Positions 34,450-45,692 of a stretch of DNA of 64,000 bases are shown piece after piece; within the stretch, counting starts at the first letter, position 1; each line of letters begins with the position of its first letter. The notes beneath the pieces were generated by a model, which was given only the letters and a program-made list of their open reading frames with translations, made no database searches and was not told the origin of the DNA. Position numbers and translations under genes: made by a program. This stretch comes from Canna indica. Its lineage: Eukaryota; Streptophyta; Magnoliopsida; Zingiberales; Cannaceae. The stretch spans positions 33,448,501-33,512,500 of the forward strand of contig CP136894.1 in NCBI GenBank assembly GCA_034359265.1, given 5' to 3'.

Positions 34450-36335
34450 TCACACTCAAGGGTTATGGGGATAATTAGGATTGGCCCATCCGAGCTTATC
34501 CTATAATAGAACCCTTAGATAAAGCTCATGAATAATCGGGATTCGCCCATCTGAACTTATTCCTTAAATAAAGCAACTCGGGAACAATCAGGATTTGCCC
34601 GTCCGAACTTATTCCACGAGAAACGTGGGAACAATTGAGATTCGCCCATCTGAACTAGTTCCTTAAAGAAAGCGCAGGAATAATCAGGATTCGCCCATCC
34701 GAACTTATTTCTTAAAATATAGAAACTTGGGATCAATCGGGATTTGCCCGTCCAAACTTGTTCCATAAGAAATGCATGAACGATCAGGATTCACCCATCC
34801 AAACTTGTTCCTTAAGAACAGGTTGGGAATTAACCATCGAACCTTCCGGGCCAAGTCTACAATCCGGCTCCTATCCGATCCTCTCCGCCATTCATAAAGA
34901 TATGGCGCTAATAAGACCTAAGTCAAGTGTCTCCTACGGTGTCTCTATTGGGAAACGCCGCAACACTCAATGCCCAATCCCAACTCCTAGACCCGTAATA
35001 TCGTCAACCCATTAGGTTTTATTTCATGCATATAATTTAATTTCTTGGCTCTTAACAGATTATGCTGCCCCTTGAATTTTAATTATACAATTAAAATTTC
35101 CATTTGCCAAAATTAGGGTTTTGTTTTAGGGTTTTATTTCTAGTTTAATGTTGAGCCCAAAACTAGTTCACCCAAGCCAAATCTGATTCCAAAAGTGTGC
35201 CCTATGGATCCAGACTATATTTTCTGGTTAAAATGATAGGTTACATGACTGTATTCAGTAAACCATACGCATCACGGCAGAGATTACAAAATCAGCATTG
35301 AATTAACAATTACATCATGAAATTTCAGCAAGTTGAGTTTTTAGCATGCTTAAGGTAATTAATCGGAAAATCTCAGCAATTAAATCCTAAATTACCATCA
35401 CCACATATTTATAACATCAAGTCAATCATACAAAAATTAAACCATAATTTCTAATAAAGATTTAGCATGCATCTACATCATTTTAAGACCAAGACTCAAG
35501 CTTTAAATCAAGAATCCATACATGACATAAAGATTAATCTTTCCATATGCAAACATAGATTCATATGCTGAAATTTACATATCTAGTTACAAATCATGCA
35601 TTGGCATCATAGTGGCTTAATTGAGGAAATTAATCCAAAGCCTAGGTCTTAAAGAAAACATCAAGGACTTATCTTAGACATTTTATCGAACACCTAGAGG
35701 GCAACCCGTCTCCCACCTTGGCCGAGCCTCCCTAGGGTAATCCTAGGGCTGCCATACCACAAAGGAAGGGTCTTCGGGCTCCTCTTTCGTGGAAACACGT
35801 GAAACCAATGGCAAAACTTCAAGAACAATAGAGAATTCAGCAAGAATCCATAAATCCCAACAATGGCTCAAGAACACAATAAATCCAAGAAAAAGGGGAG
35901 GAAAGATCGACTCACATGATTTAGGAAGAGGGAAAGTAGAAGAACCCTCAACCGGCGGCCTTTGAATCCAGCCAAGGAAAAGGGGGGGCGGCGTCTCCAA
36001 TACAAGCCGGTGGCTTGGCTTCAAGAGGGAGGGGAAGAGGGAGAGGAGAGGGGCGGCTCGGCTCCTTGGAGGCTGCGGCTCCAAGAGAGGGGAAAGGGGA
36101 AAGGGGTGGTTCGACTTGGTTGGGCGGCTCCTCTTTTCTTCACGGCTGGCGCGGCTCCTATCTTCTACTCGGCTGGTGCGGCTACAAAGGGAGCTGCCTA
36201 GCGCTAGGGGGGAAGGGGGGTTTTATAATCCCCTCCTAATCCCTCCTATCCACACCCTAAAACCCGCACTCGCATCAACCCATATCCGCAATCCGCTAAC
36301 CCAAACTAACCCCATGCTAAATACAAGCATCAATC
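34450..36335 (-). repeat. Inverted remainder of the outer gypsy LTR
   Basis: This minus-oriented LTR fragment lacks both ends. It runs, in element sense, from about 36335 through a TATA box (36221-36227), a GC-rich stretch and a hairpin array to 34450, where it abuts the G3 LTR start. Its array loop (GGGCAAATC type) resembles the G2 LTR rather than G3. Its first bases join smoothly onto 26986 if the block is flipped. Confidence 0.75.
34463..34816 (-). repeat. LTR hairpin array 2
   Basis: Seven units of about 35 bp. Outer stems include GGATAA/TTATCC, GAATAA/TTATTC and GGAACAA paired with TTGTTCC-like arms, and the inner TCGG/CCGA-type stem is mostly kept. Some units carry one mismatch, as expected in decaying sequence. 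Confidence 0.8.
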
Positions 36336-37001
36336 ACATGCACACTCAGCTTTCTGAAATTTATATGTTGTTTGTTGAATCTGGGCTGATTTTTGATTTC
36401 TCTGTTATTATGTCATTAGATCTCTGAACATAGTCGTGTAGCCTATCGTTTTGACCAGAAAATATAGTTTAGAAATACAAGACACACTTTGGAGTCTAGA
36501 TTCGGGTTAGACACAGCAGTTCTGGACAGAACAGTACCTAAAACAAAACCCTAATTGAGATGATCTAAATTTTAGTTCTATAAATAAAATTGGGTTAAAG
36601 GATGAGCATAATCTGTTATGAACCAACTTGAAAGTATGCATGAAATAAAACCATAATCAGGTTTGGAGTGTTGAGGCGCTTCATGATGATGACACCCCTA
36701 GGACACCGTAGGAGAATCTTGACTTAGGTCTTGATGCGTCATATCCTTGAGAATGGCGAGGCGGCTCAATTTGGAGATGGGTTACGGGCTATGCCTAGGT
36801 GGTTGGATGCTGAATTCTCAACCTGCAGAACAATTTCATAGGGTCTTTCCCGATTGTTCTTGTTCAGCTTCGTGGGATAACTTCGGAGGGCCTTTACCGA
36901 TTGTTCTTGTTCAGATTCGTGGGATAAGTTCAGAGGCCTTTCCTGATTATCCCCGAGGTGGTGGTAAGGAGTAAGTTCGGAGGGTCTTTCCCGATTACTC
37001 C
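36336..37001 (+). repeat. Gypsy LTR fragment (plus), G3-type distal part
   Basis: Parallels the reverse complement of 33435-32772 (AGTCGTGTAGCCTATCGTTTTGACCAG region, ACAGCAGTTCTGGACAGAACAGTACC, hairpin array with the GGGCCTTTCCCGAT loop). It therefore continues the G3 3' LTR that breaks off at 26987. At 37001 it is fused to gag; the LTR end, primer site and gag start are missing. Confidence 0.78.
36827..37001 (+). repeat. LTR hairpin array 3
   Basis: Four units with outer stems GAACAA/TTGTTC, GGGATAA with a non-matching TTGTTC, GGGATAA/TTATCCC, and GGAGTAA/TTACTCC. The last unit ends exactly at the junction with gag sequence. Confidence 0.82.
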
Positions 37002-37763
37002 TAAAGGCACTCCGCAGGGAGCAGGAGCTGAGGCAGCAGCCACAACAAGTTCAAGCAGTATCCGTAGTACCAGAGGTGATCCAGCCAGTGGCACCGGTTG
37101 TCAGAGCCCCCAGATCACCTTCATATGTAGATTTTGTTGCATTCAGGCGACCGGACTGTAGGGAGCTTGGTTGCAGATTTAGCGGGTGGAGGTCACCAGC
37201 TTCCTGGGAGATTGCTATGAGCTGTGCAGGGAGTTTGGTTGTTCTTTTGCGACGATCGCTCGACTGATTAGGTTACAGCAGAGAGGTCCAGCCAAGGATT
37301 GGCTTCACACATAGAGGGACCGCAGAGCAGCAGATGCACCTCCCCCTACCTAGGAGGAGTTTAGAGCTGCTATGGTGGAAAAGTCCCTGCCATTGAGTGT
37401 ACGGGACAGACGGGCGAAAGAGTTCGTGCTACTGCTTCAGATAGGCAGTATGTTAGTGATAGACTATGAGATAAAGTACACACTACTCTCGAAGTACCAT
37501 CCCACCTTGATAGCCACAGAGATCTCAGGGTCAAGAGGTTTGTCGATGGGCTGAGGCCGCAGATTGCCAGACTGATCCACTACACAAAGGAAACTTCCTT
37601 TGTTTGGGTTGTAGATGAGGCACTAGTACCAACAGACAAGCATGATGGACCCCAGAAGAAAATGTTTGGGCCCCAGCACCTAGGGGGTTGGTCAGCTCAC
37701 TCTGAGGGTACTCTCAGGACATCGAATCCACAGTAGTGCGGAGGTCATAACATTTTCAGAGAT
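37002..37763 (+). pseudogene. Gypsy G2 gag, interrupted by copia W
   Basis: Gag similarity begins abruptly after the hairpin array: VAPVVRAPRSPSYVDFVAF, then (after shifts) VEVTSFLGDCYELCREFGCS, EEFRAAMVEKSLPLSVRDRRAKEF and YHPTLIATE, parallel to G3 gag. Stops and frameshifts are frequent. The sequence breaks at 37763 where copia W starts and resumes at 45693. Confidence 0.82.
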
Positions 37764-38094
37764 TGTTGGCTTAAGGGTTTCTCTTAAGCCTCGATCTTTA
37801 TTTTGATGATAACAAACATGTATTTAATCCAAGTGTGAAGTCTTGAGTTCAGGTTGAGGTTGCGATAAGCATGCCAAGTCCGTTCAAACAACACGAAAGA
37901 AAAGATCGTCAAAGAAACGGAAGAAGAAAACGTCAAAGAAAGGCTTGCGCATAAATCGAATAGATATCTTGTAATATACCCCTAGGATGATCTTATCCCA
38001 AGCATAATTTTATAGTTATCCAAGTTACAACTTGTTAACTAAATCCATAAAAAGGCATGTCAAAATTTTAAGGAAAAATTAGCCTCAGCCTGAG

Positions 38095-38500
38095 TTCGGT
38101 CGATCGATCGATCGACCGAACAAGGCAGTATTCTACTAAGCAGCCAATTCGGTCTATCAAATGGTGGTAAAAACTAGCAGTAACCATTCGGCCGAACTAT
38201 CGGTTGACCGAAGTTGGTAAAGGAATCTGCGCAAGGCTGCGTCGATCGACTGAACAAAGTAAAAACATGGCAGAATGCTCACTAGTCGACCGATCGGTCG
38301 ATCAGATTGAGGATCACAAGTCGCGCGACCCTGGCTCCACTGATTCAATCGATTGACTGGTTGACTAAATGTAGGATCGATAGTTTTGCGTCAGTCGGTT
38401 GACCTGTCGGTCGACCGAGCTCTCTCATAAAGCCAACAGAAGCATTGGCGGTTGATCAGTTGGTCGACCGACCGATCGACCGACAAGCGACCGAACGGCT
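38095..38500 (+). promoter_or_regulatory. Palindrome cluster in the copia W 5' LTR promoter region
   Basis: The first is a perfect 26-bp palindrome (38095-38120) built from TTCGGTCGATC and its complement. Others include GGTTGACCG, GTCGATCGAC, CGACCGATCGGTCG, TCAATCGATTGA, GGTCGACCG and CGACCGACCGATCGACCGAC. They fill the 450 bp before the TATA box and could bind transcription factors as dyads. The role is inferred. Confidence 0.55.
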
Positions 38501-38548
38501 TCAACGGTTATTTTTTTACCTGTTGGATGGTCCGTTTGAGTGAGGGGT

Positions 38549-38556
38549 TATAAATA
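38549..38556 (+). promoter_or_regulatory. TATA box of the copia W 5' LTR
   Basis: TATAAATA in GAGGGGTTATAAATACCTC, the expected core promoter of the element. Confidence 0.75.
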
Positions 38557-39225
38557 CCTCTCACCTAACTTCTTTAATCCTTCTTACAAAATTTATTGAG
38601 CAATTAAAGAAGTGTTTTAAGCCTTCAAAATGATTGAACTGCTGTGCGCCCTCTGCTTCCGTCGACAACTCATTTTGAGCACTGCTTCCCTGCTTTCTTC
38701 AACCTTGCTGCAACTCAAAGAGTCATCCTCTCAAAAGTTGGAGCTTGAAGTCTTGGGAAAGGAGCATTGGTTCATTTTTACATTCTTAAGCTCTTTCCTC
38801 TGTATTTGAAGTTTATTGTAAACTTGTTTTCCATTTGAGATAGCTGCTAGGTGTGCTAGGAAACACTTAGGGAAAACTTTATAGGATTGTGTTTTGCCTA
38901 GGTGAATAGGATTGAGGGGTTCTCAGAGTGGTGGTGAGAAGAGTGTCCTCATTGTATTCAAATGGAAACACAAACTCTATAAAGTAGTGGTTAGAAATCC
39001 TTGGTGAGGAGCCAAAGTAGTGGAGAAGGCAGTTGGCCGAACCACTATAATTACTCTTGTCTGCATTGCTTACTTGCTTTTGTCATTGCTATTAATATTT
39101 GATCACATCTCTTGTTAAGAAACACTTGCACCTAAGTGAAGATAAAATTGAGCAAAAAGAAAAAAATTGAAAAAGGGGACAGACACTATTCAACCCCCCT
39201 TCTAGTGTCATATTTCACACAACAA

Positions 39226-39239
39226 TTGGTTTCAGAGCC
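39226..39239 (+). promoter_or_regulatory. Copia W primer-binding site
   Basis: TTGGTTTCAGAGCC, one base from the usual TGGTATCAGAGC core of the tRNA-iMet site, directly after the 5' LTR. Confidence 0.82.
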
Positions 39240-39281
39240 AAGTTGTGGGTCAAGATTTAACCATCTTACCTACAATTCAAG

Positions 39282-40917
39282 ATGTCTTATGAAATCCAAT
39301 TAGCTCAAGGGTCCTCTACTCATACTCCACTACTATTCGATGGGAACAACTATGCCTATTGGAAGATCCGCATGAATGGCTTCCTACAATCCTTAGGCAT
39401 GGATGTATGGAGGATAATTCTAGTAGAGTATAAAACAACCCAATAAGGACATGGACCAATGGGACCAAGAAGAAATTAGACTTTTTTGTGCAAGTGCAAA
39501 GGCCATCAATGCTTTATATTCCGGCCTATCAATTAATGAATTCAATAAGATTTCTACATGTAAGTCCGCATATGAAGTATGGAAGGTCCTAGAGACCACC
39601 CATGAAGGGACTTCACAAGTAAAGGAATCCAAAATAAACTTACTCATGCATGATTATGAAATATTTAAGATGCTATCACATGAGTCCATTGATGCCATGC
39701 ATGCTAGATTCCAAAATATTACAAATAGCTTAGCTAACCTTGGCAGAGAAATAAGAGAAGAGGATAAGGTAAGAAAGCTCCTCCGTTCCCTTCCAAAATC
39801 TTGGGAGCCCAAAGTCACAGCCATCATGGAAGCCAAGGACTTGAGCACCTTGAAAACTACCGAGCTCATTGGGTCTCTCATGACACATGAGACCCACATG
39901 AAGCAATACCAAGAGAAAGATGCCCCCAAAGGCAAGACCATTGCCTTAAAAGAATCACATCGAGCAGAAGAGTCATCATCATTCGAGGAAGAGACGGATG
40001 ATCTTGAAGAAATGGCGATGGTAGCAAGAAGATTCATGAATTTCATGAGGGGAGGCATGAGGAAGGGAAGAGGAGGCTACACATACTACAATTGCAACAA
40101 GACCGGGCATCTAAGGAAAGATTGCCCACTTCTCAAGATGGCCTCCACCTCCAACCCTCACAAAAATGAAAAGTACAAGAAGAAGAAGAAGAAGGCAATG
40201 ATGGCCACGTGGGATGAAAGTGAGGCCTCATCGAGTGAAGAAGAAGCAAAGAATGAAAAGGCAAACCTTTGCTTGATGGCAAAGGATGATGAGGTAAGAT
40301 TTATTTTTGGTGAAGTTTCATTTACTCAAGAAGAGCTAGAAAATGAATTAGAGTAAATGCATGATGAATTCAATGCAATTAGGAGAAAATTTAAAGATCT
40401 CAAAAAGGATAATAGATCTTTAGAGCTTCAGAATGATAGTCTATTACTTTCATGCAATGCCTTAAGGAAAGAAGTAGACACCTTTAAGAAAGAGACATGC
40501 ACCCTAGAGAAAGCTAAGAAGGACTTAGAGATTGACAACCAAAAATTAGAGAATGAAAACAAGTATTTAAGTGATCAAGTAGAGCATTTGAATAATAGCA
40601 TGCTAACATTGAAAAAAGAACTTTGCATGTTTAATGAAAAGATGACAACCATACAAAACGACATGCCTAAGGTTGTCCATAAAAAGAAATCATCACACTC
40701 CCATGCTCACACACATACTAGAAGGAAATATAATGGAAATTGTTTTTCTTGTGGCATATTTGGCCATATGGCCATGGAGTGTGCTTTGATGAGGAACCCA
40801 CATGCAAGATTTACATGGGTTCCCAAAATGACTAACACTCATGGACCCAAGAAAATTTGGGTACCTAAGATGGTTTCTTCTCCTTTTGTAGATGGAGAAG
40901 AATCCTCAAGCAAATAG
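39282..40917 (+). pseudogene. Copia W gag with two zinc knuckles and coiled coil
   Basis: The ATG at 39282 begins MSYEIQLAQGSS, followed by LLFDGNNYAYWKIRM. A frameshift near 39430 leads into the long frame 39451-40356 with SAYEVWKVLETTHEGTSQVK and KVRKLLRSLPKSWEPKVTAI (gag domain). The first zinc knuckle reads YYNCNKTGHLRKDC, its first Cys replaced by Tyr. One in-frame stop at about 40354 separates a 130-residue coiled coil (40357-40690, leucine heptads) and a second, intact knuckle CFSCGIFGHMAMEC (about 40741). Gag packages RNA and forms the capsid. Only one frameshift and one stop interrupt it. Confidence 0.88.
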
Positions 40918-42061
40918 AAGCACTTGGATATTGAATAGCGGTTACTCAATGCACATGATGGGTGACATCAACTTATTTGCAACCCTATCAAGCAAAGATG
41001 GTGGATATGTCACATTTGGAGACAATGCCAAAGGTAAGATTGTTGGCATTAGTGACATAGGTATACTCCCTTACCCATGCATTAATAATGTTTTATTAGT
41101 TGATGGGTTAAAACATAATTTGATTAGTATATGACAATTATGTGATAATGGATACATAATAGTTTTTGAAGCATCTAAATGTATTATTAGAAGTGCACCA
41201 TCAAATGATATCATGTTTATTGGAAATAGGCAAGAAAATGTATACACCTTAGAATTAAATGTCTTGCCAAATCCTCATGTTAGATGCTTAGTTACCATGG
41301 AGAATGACTCTTGGTTGTAGCATAGAAGGCTAGCACATGCTAGCATGAGCCTCATCCAAGAGATATCTAGGAAAGAATTAGTTAAAGGCTTACCCAAGAT
41401 AAAATTTGACAAAGACAAACTTTGTGATGCATGTCAACTAGGTAAGCAAGTCAAATCTTCATTTCATAGTATTAATCAAGTTAGTACATCTAGAATACTT
41501 GAGCTTGTGTACATGGATCTCTTTGGTCCATGTGATGTAGCTAGTCTAGGTGGAAAGCTATATTGTTATGTATTAGTTGATGATTTTTCTAGATTTATTT
41601 GGGTTTTCTTTTTGGCCAAGAAAAATGAAACTTTTGAATTTTTCAAAAAGTTTGCAAAGAAAGTTACAAATGAAAAGGGAGTTTCAATTTTGAAAATTAG
41701 AAGTGACAATGGAGGGGAGTTTAAAAATGAAAAATTTTCCGAGTTATGTGATGATTTAGGTATTCAACATACCTTTTCTTCCCCTAGGACCCCTCAACAA
41801 AATGGGGTGGTTAAGAGGAAGAATAGAACATTACAAGAGATGGCTAGGACCATGCTATGCGAAAACAAATTGCCTATGTATTTTTGGGCCGAAGCTATAA
41901 ATACCTCTTGCTACGTTCTTAACCGAGTTTTATTAAGACCTAAAATTAAGAAAACACCTTTTGAGCTTTGGAATGATAAAATCCCAAATGTGGGATATTT
42001 TCATATTTTTGGATGCAAATATTTTATAAGGCATTTAGAGTTTACAATCGTAGAACCATGA
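40892..42061 (+). pseudogene. Copia W protease and integrase
   Basis: The protease motif reads WILNSGYSMHMMGD: the catalytic Asp of D-S-G is Asn, so the protease would not work. Stops at 41132 and 41318 follow in frame. The pre-integrase zinc region (about 41321-41460) has HRRLAHASMSLIQ and LCDACQLGKQ. The integrase core has YMDLFGPCD (first Asp) and KIRSDNGGEFKNEKF (second Asp), but PQQNGVVKRKNRT has Lys where the catalytic Glu normally stands. A small deletion and frameshift near 42018 removes the end of the integrase C-terminal motif. Confidence 0.87.
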
Positions 42062-43932
42062 TTGTTGAAGAATACATGCATGTCACGTTTAATGAAACTA
42101 ATGATTCTTCTAGAAATGTGAAGATTGTGAATGTAGGTGAGGAACTTGAGAATCTCATTCTTCATGATAAAGAAGTGGAGGATGAAGATAATGAGGAGAC
42201 CCAACTTGAAGCACCTCCATCCTCAAATCTACCTAAAGTTGAAGATGAAGAAGAAGAAGCTCTACCACCTCTCCCTAAATGATATCGGTTGGTAAAGGAT
42301 CATCCAATAGACCAAGTCATTGGAGAACCTTCAACGGGAGTGGTAACGCGTTCTAAACTCAAGAATGTGTATCAATATGTAGCTTTTGTATCTCAAGTAG
42401 AGCCTAAGAACATTAAGGAAGCAATAGAAGATGAGTTTTGGGTACTAGCAATGCAAGAAGAACTCAAACAATTTGCTAGAAATGATGTATGGGACTTAGT
42501 GCCTAGACCTAGTGAACAAACTATAATTAGAACTAAATGGGTATTTAAAAATAAGCTAGATGAAGAAGGATTAGTTATAAGAAACAAAGCTACGTTAGTG
42601 GCACAAGGGTACAATCAACATGAAGGGATAGATTATAATGAAACATATGCTCCCGTAGCTAGATTAGAAGCAATTAGAATGCTTTTGATATATTATAGCT
42701 TTAAGGGTTTTAAACTTTTTCAAATGGATGTTAAAAGTGCATTTTTCAATAGTTTCATTAATGAAGAAGTCTATGTAGAACAACCTCCCGGATTTGAAAG
42801 TTTTGAGTTTCCAAACCATGTTTTCAAACTTAAAAAGGCATTATATGGTTTAAAACAAGCCCCTAGGGCTTGGTATGAAAGATTTTCAATCTTTTTAATT
42901 GAACAAGGTTTTAATGTTGGAAAAACCGACGTTTCACTTTTCATTAAGCATCATGAAAATGATATGTTATTAGTTCAAATTTATGTTGATGATATAATCT
43001 TTGGTGCTACCAATGAAATGTTTTGTAAGTGGTTTGCTAAATGTATGAAAGATGAGTTTGAGATGAGTATGATGGGAGAGCTCTCCTTCATGCTTGGTCT
43101 TCAAATCAAGCAAACCAACAAAGGAATCTTCATCAATCAAGCCAAGTACACACAGGAGCTCATCAAAAGATTTGGGATGAATGAAGCCAAGATAGCTTCT
43201 ACACCTATGAGTGCATCCATCAAGCTTGACAAAGATGAAGAGGGCATTAAAGTTGACGAAAAACGGTATCGAGGTATGATTGGTAGTCTTCTTTACTAAA
43301 CCGCAAGTAGACCAAATATCATGTTTAGTGTATGTGTGTGTGCTATGTTTCAATCTTGCCCTAAAATATCTCATTTAAGTGCGGTAAAATGCATATTGAG
43401 ATATTTAAAAGACACGGTTGACATAGAACTATGGTATCCATGTCATACATCATTTGATTTAATCGGTTTTTCAGATGCGGATTTTGCCGGGTGTAAAGTA
43501 GATAGAAAAAGCCCTAGTGGGTGTTGTCAATTCTTAGGAGCGAGTCTTATTTCTTGGTTCCCAAAGAAACAAAACTCAGTTGTACTTTCAACTACCGAAG
43601 CGGAATACATCACTGCGGCTAGTTGTTGTGCACAAATCCTTTGGATGAAACAAACCCTTTTAGACTATGGACTTGAGTATTCTTGCATACCTATTCATTG
43701 TGATAATACTAGTGCAATAAATCTAACAAAGAATCCCATTTTACACTCAAGAACTAAGCATATTGACTTGAGACATCATTTTCTTAGGGATAATATGACT
43801 AAGGGAAATATATCGGTAGAATTTGTATCCACCGATAAACAACTTGCCGATATATTTACAAAACCCTTGGTTGAAGAAAGCTTTAAAACCTTAAGGATGC
43901 AATTAGGAATTTGTGCCTTTCCTAGTAATTAA
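42013..43932 (+). pseudogene. Copia W reverse transcriptase and RNase H
   Basis: After an acidic linker and one stop, the frame 42289-43299 runs through RT: EDEFWVLAMQEELKQFARNDVWDLV, KLFQMDVKSAFFNSF, LKQAPRAWYERF, and the catalytic QIYVDDIIFGATNE at about 42980. A single TAA at 43297 precedes RNase H (43321-43932): FSDADFAGCKVDRKSPSGC, STTEAEYITAASCCAQ, HCDNTSAINLTKNP, and the canonical end QLADIFTKPLVEESF. RT and RNase H copy genomic RNA into DNA. The region is almost intact and is the youngest-looking coding part of the window. Confidence 0.9.
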
Positions 43933-44400
43933 AATGTTTCTCTTCAAAACGTATATGTTTTCTTTTTTCTTCAAAACTTGCATTCTATAAAGTATCATCA
44001 CACTTATGTATTGCTCTATAGTGGGGCTTTGCGACCTATTGGTGTTTGCCTTCTATAGGCTTACATTAATGGGAAGGACTATAGTGGTAGATGATACTTG
44101 GTTTTATGGATTTCTTGATTTTTATGATGAAACTCATTAATTGTACCTTAATTCTTACCCTTTTTGATTGATGTCAAAAGGGGGAGAAAAAGTAAGGTCA
44201 CACATGGTTTTCATGATGCATATAGTTAGGGTGAGTTATATAGTTAGGGGGATCATAGGTTGAGTTACATAGTTGAATGCATATGCTAAGTTGCATATCT
44301 TGCATGCCCTAACTCATGAATGCCTTAACTCAAACTCACAAACACTTATGCTTTTTGAAAAATTTCCTGTTATGTTTGTCATCATCAAAAAGGGGGAGAT
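43933..44400 (+). other. Copia W 3' non-coding region with two polypurine tracts
   Basis: Contains an internal tract GTCAAAAGGGGGAGAAAAAG (near 44174-44193) and the terminal tract CATCAAAAAGGGGGAGAT (44383-44400) next to the 3' LTR. Repeated ATAGTTAGGG words lie between them. Multiple conserved purine tracts after pol are a Sirevirus feature. Confidence 0.82.
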
Positions 44401-45692
44401 TATTGGCTTAAGGGTTTCTCTTAAGCCTCGATCGTTATTTTGATGATAACAAACATGTATTTAATCCAAGTGTGAAGTCTTGAGTTCAGGTTGAGGTTGC
44501 GATAAGCATGCCAAGTTCATTCAAACAAGACGAAAGAAAAGATCGTCAAAGAAATGGAAGAAGAAAATGTCAAAGAAAGGATCGAGCAAAAATCAAATAG
44601 ATACCTTGTAATATACCCCTAGGACGATCTTATCCCAAGCCTAATTGTATAGTTATCCAAGTTAGAACTTGGTAACTAAATCCATAAAAAAGACATGTAA
44701 AAATTTTAAGGAAAAATCAGCCTCAGCCTGAGTTCGGTCGACCGAACAAGGCAGTATTCTGCTAAGTAGCCTATTCGGTCGATCAAATGATGATAAAGGA
44801 ATCTGCGCAAGGCTGTGTCGACCGACTCGCTCCACTAATTCGGTCAACCGAATGTAGGATCGATAGTTTTTCGTCAGTCGATCGACCCGTCGATCGACCG
44901 AGCTCTCTCATAAAGCCAGTGGCCGCACTGGCGGTCGATCAACCGATCGACCGGCAAGCGACCAAATGGCTTCAAATGCTATTTTTTTACCCGTTGAACG
45001 GTCCGTTCGAGTGAGGTGTTATAAATACCCCTCTCCTAACTTCTTTAATCATCCTTACAAAATTTATTGAGCAATTAAAGAAGTGTTTTAAGCCTTCAAA
45101 AAGATTGAACTGCTGTGCGCCCTTTGCTTCCGTCTCCAACTCATTTCGAGCGCTGCTTCCCTGCTTTCTTCAACCTTACTGCAACTCAAAGAGTCATCCT
45201 CTCGGAAGTTGGACCTTGAAGGCTTGGGAAAGGAGCATTGGTTCATTTTTTACATTCTTAAGCTCTTTCCTCTGTATTTGAAGTTAATTGTAAACTTGTT
45301 TTCTATTTGAGATAGCTACTAGGTGTGCTAGGAAACACTTAGGGAAACTTTATAGGATTGTGTTTTGCCTAGGTGAATAGGATTGAGGGGTTCTTAGAGT
45401 GGTGAGAAGAGTGTCCTCATTGTATTCAAAGGGAAACACAAACTCTATAAAGTAGTGGTTAGAAATCCTTGGTGAGGGGTTCTTAGAGTGGAGTAGGCAG
45501 TTGGCCAAACTACTATAATTACTCTTGTCTGCATTGCTTAGTTGCTTTTGTCATTGCTATTAATATTTGATCACATCTCTTGTTAAGAAACACTTGCACC
45601 TAAGTGAAGATAAAATTGAGCAAAAAGAAAAGAATTGAAAAAGGGGACAGATACTATTCAACCCCCCTTCTAGTGTCAGATTTCACACAATA
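44401..45692 (+). repeat. Copia W 3' LTR
   Basis: Starts TATTGGCTTAAGGG (TG mutated to TA) and ends TTTCACACAATA, 1292 bp. It is closely similar to the 5' LTR apart from a deletion of about 170 bp in the palindrome cluster (44735-44960) and a short duplication of GGGGTTCTTAGAGTGG at 45388 and 45477. A TATA box lies at 45020-45027. Confidence 0.88.
45020..45027 (+). promoter_or_regulatory. TATA box of the copia W 3' LTR
   Basis: TATAAATA in GAGGTGTTATAAATACCCC, equivalent to 38549 in the 5' LTR. Confidence 0.7.

Larger units (their letters stand above)
37764..39224 (+). repeat. Copia W 5' LTR
   Basis: Starts TGTTGGCTTAAGGG and ends TTTCACACAACA, 1461 bp. It carries a cluster of GGTCGACCGA/GATCGATC palindromes (38095-38500) upstream of the TATA box. 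It is about 170 bp longer than the 3' LTR because of extra palindrome-containing sequence at about 38160-38360. Confidence 0.9.
37764..45692 (+). mobile_element. Copia W, full-length Sirevirus-like element nested in gypsy G2
   Basis: Complete order: 5' LTR 37764-39224, primer site, gag, protease, integrase, RT, RNase H, 3' non-coding region with several purine tracts, 3' LTR 44401-45692. The LTR end TGTTGG, the two zinc knuckles with a long coiled coil in Gag, and repeated AAAAGGGGGAGA tracts are Sirevirus traits. The 5' flank ends AGAT and AGAT occurs at 45692-45695; this is at best a partial target duplication. Gypsy G2 sequence lies on both sides. Confidence 0.88.

Noticed and set aside
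37764..45692. A clean 5-bp target duplication for copia W
   Set aside because: Only AGAT is shared (37760-37763 and 45692-45695) and the 3' LTR end is mutated, so I do not claim a proven duplication. The nesting rests on gypsy G2 gag/pol on both sides.
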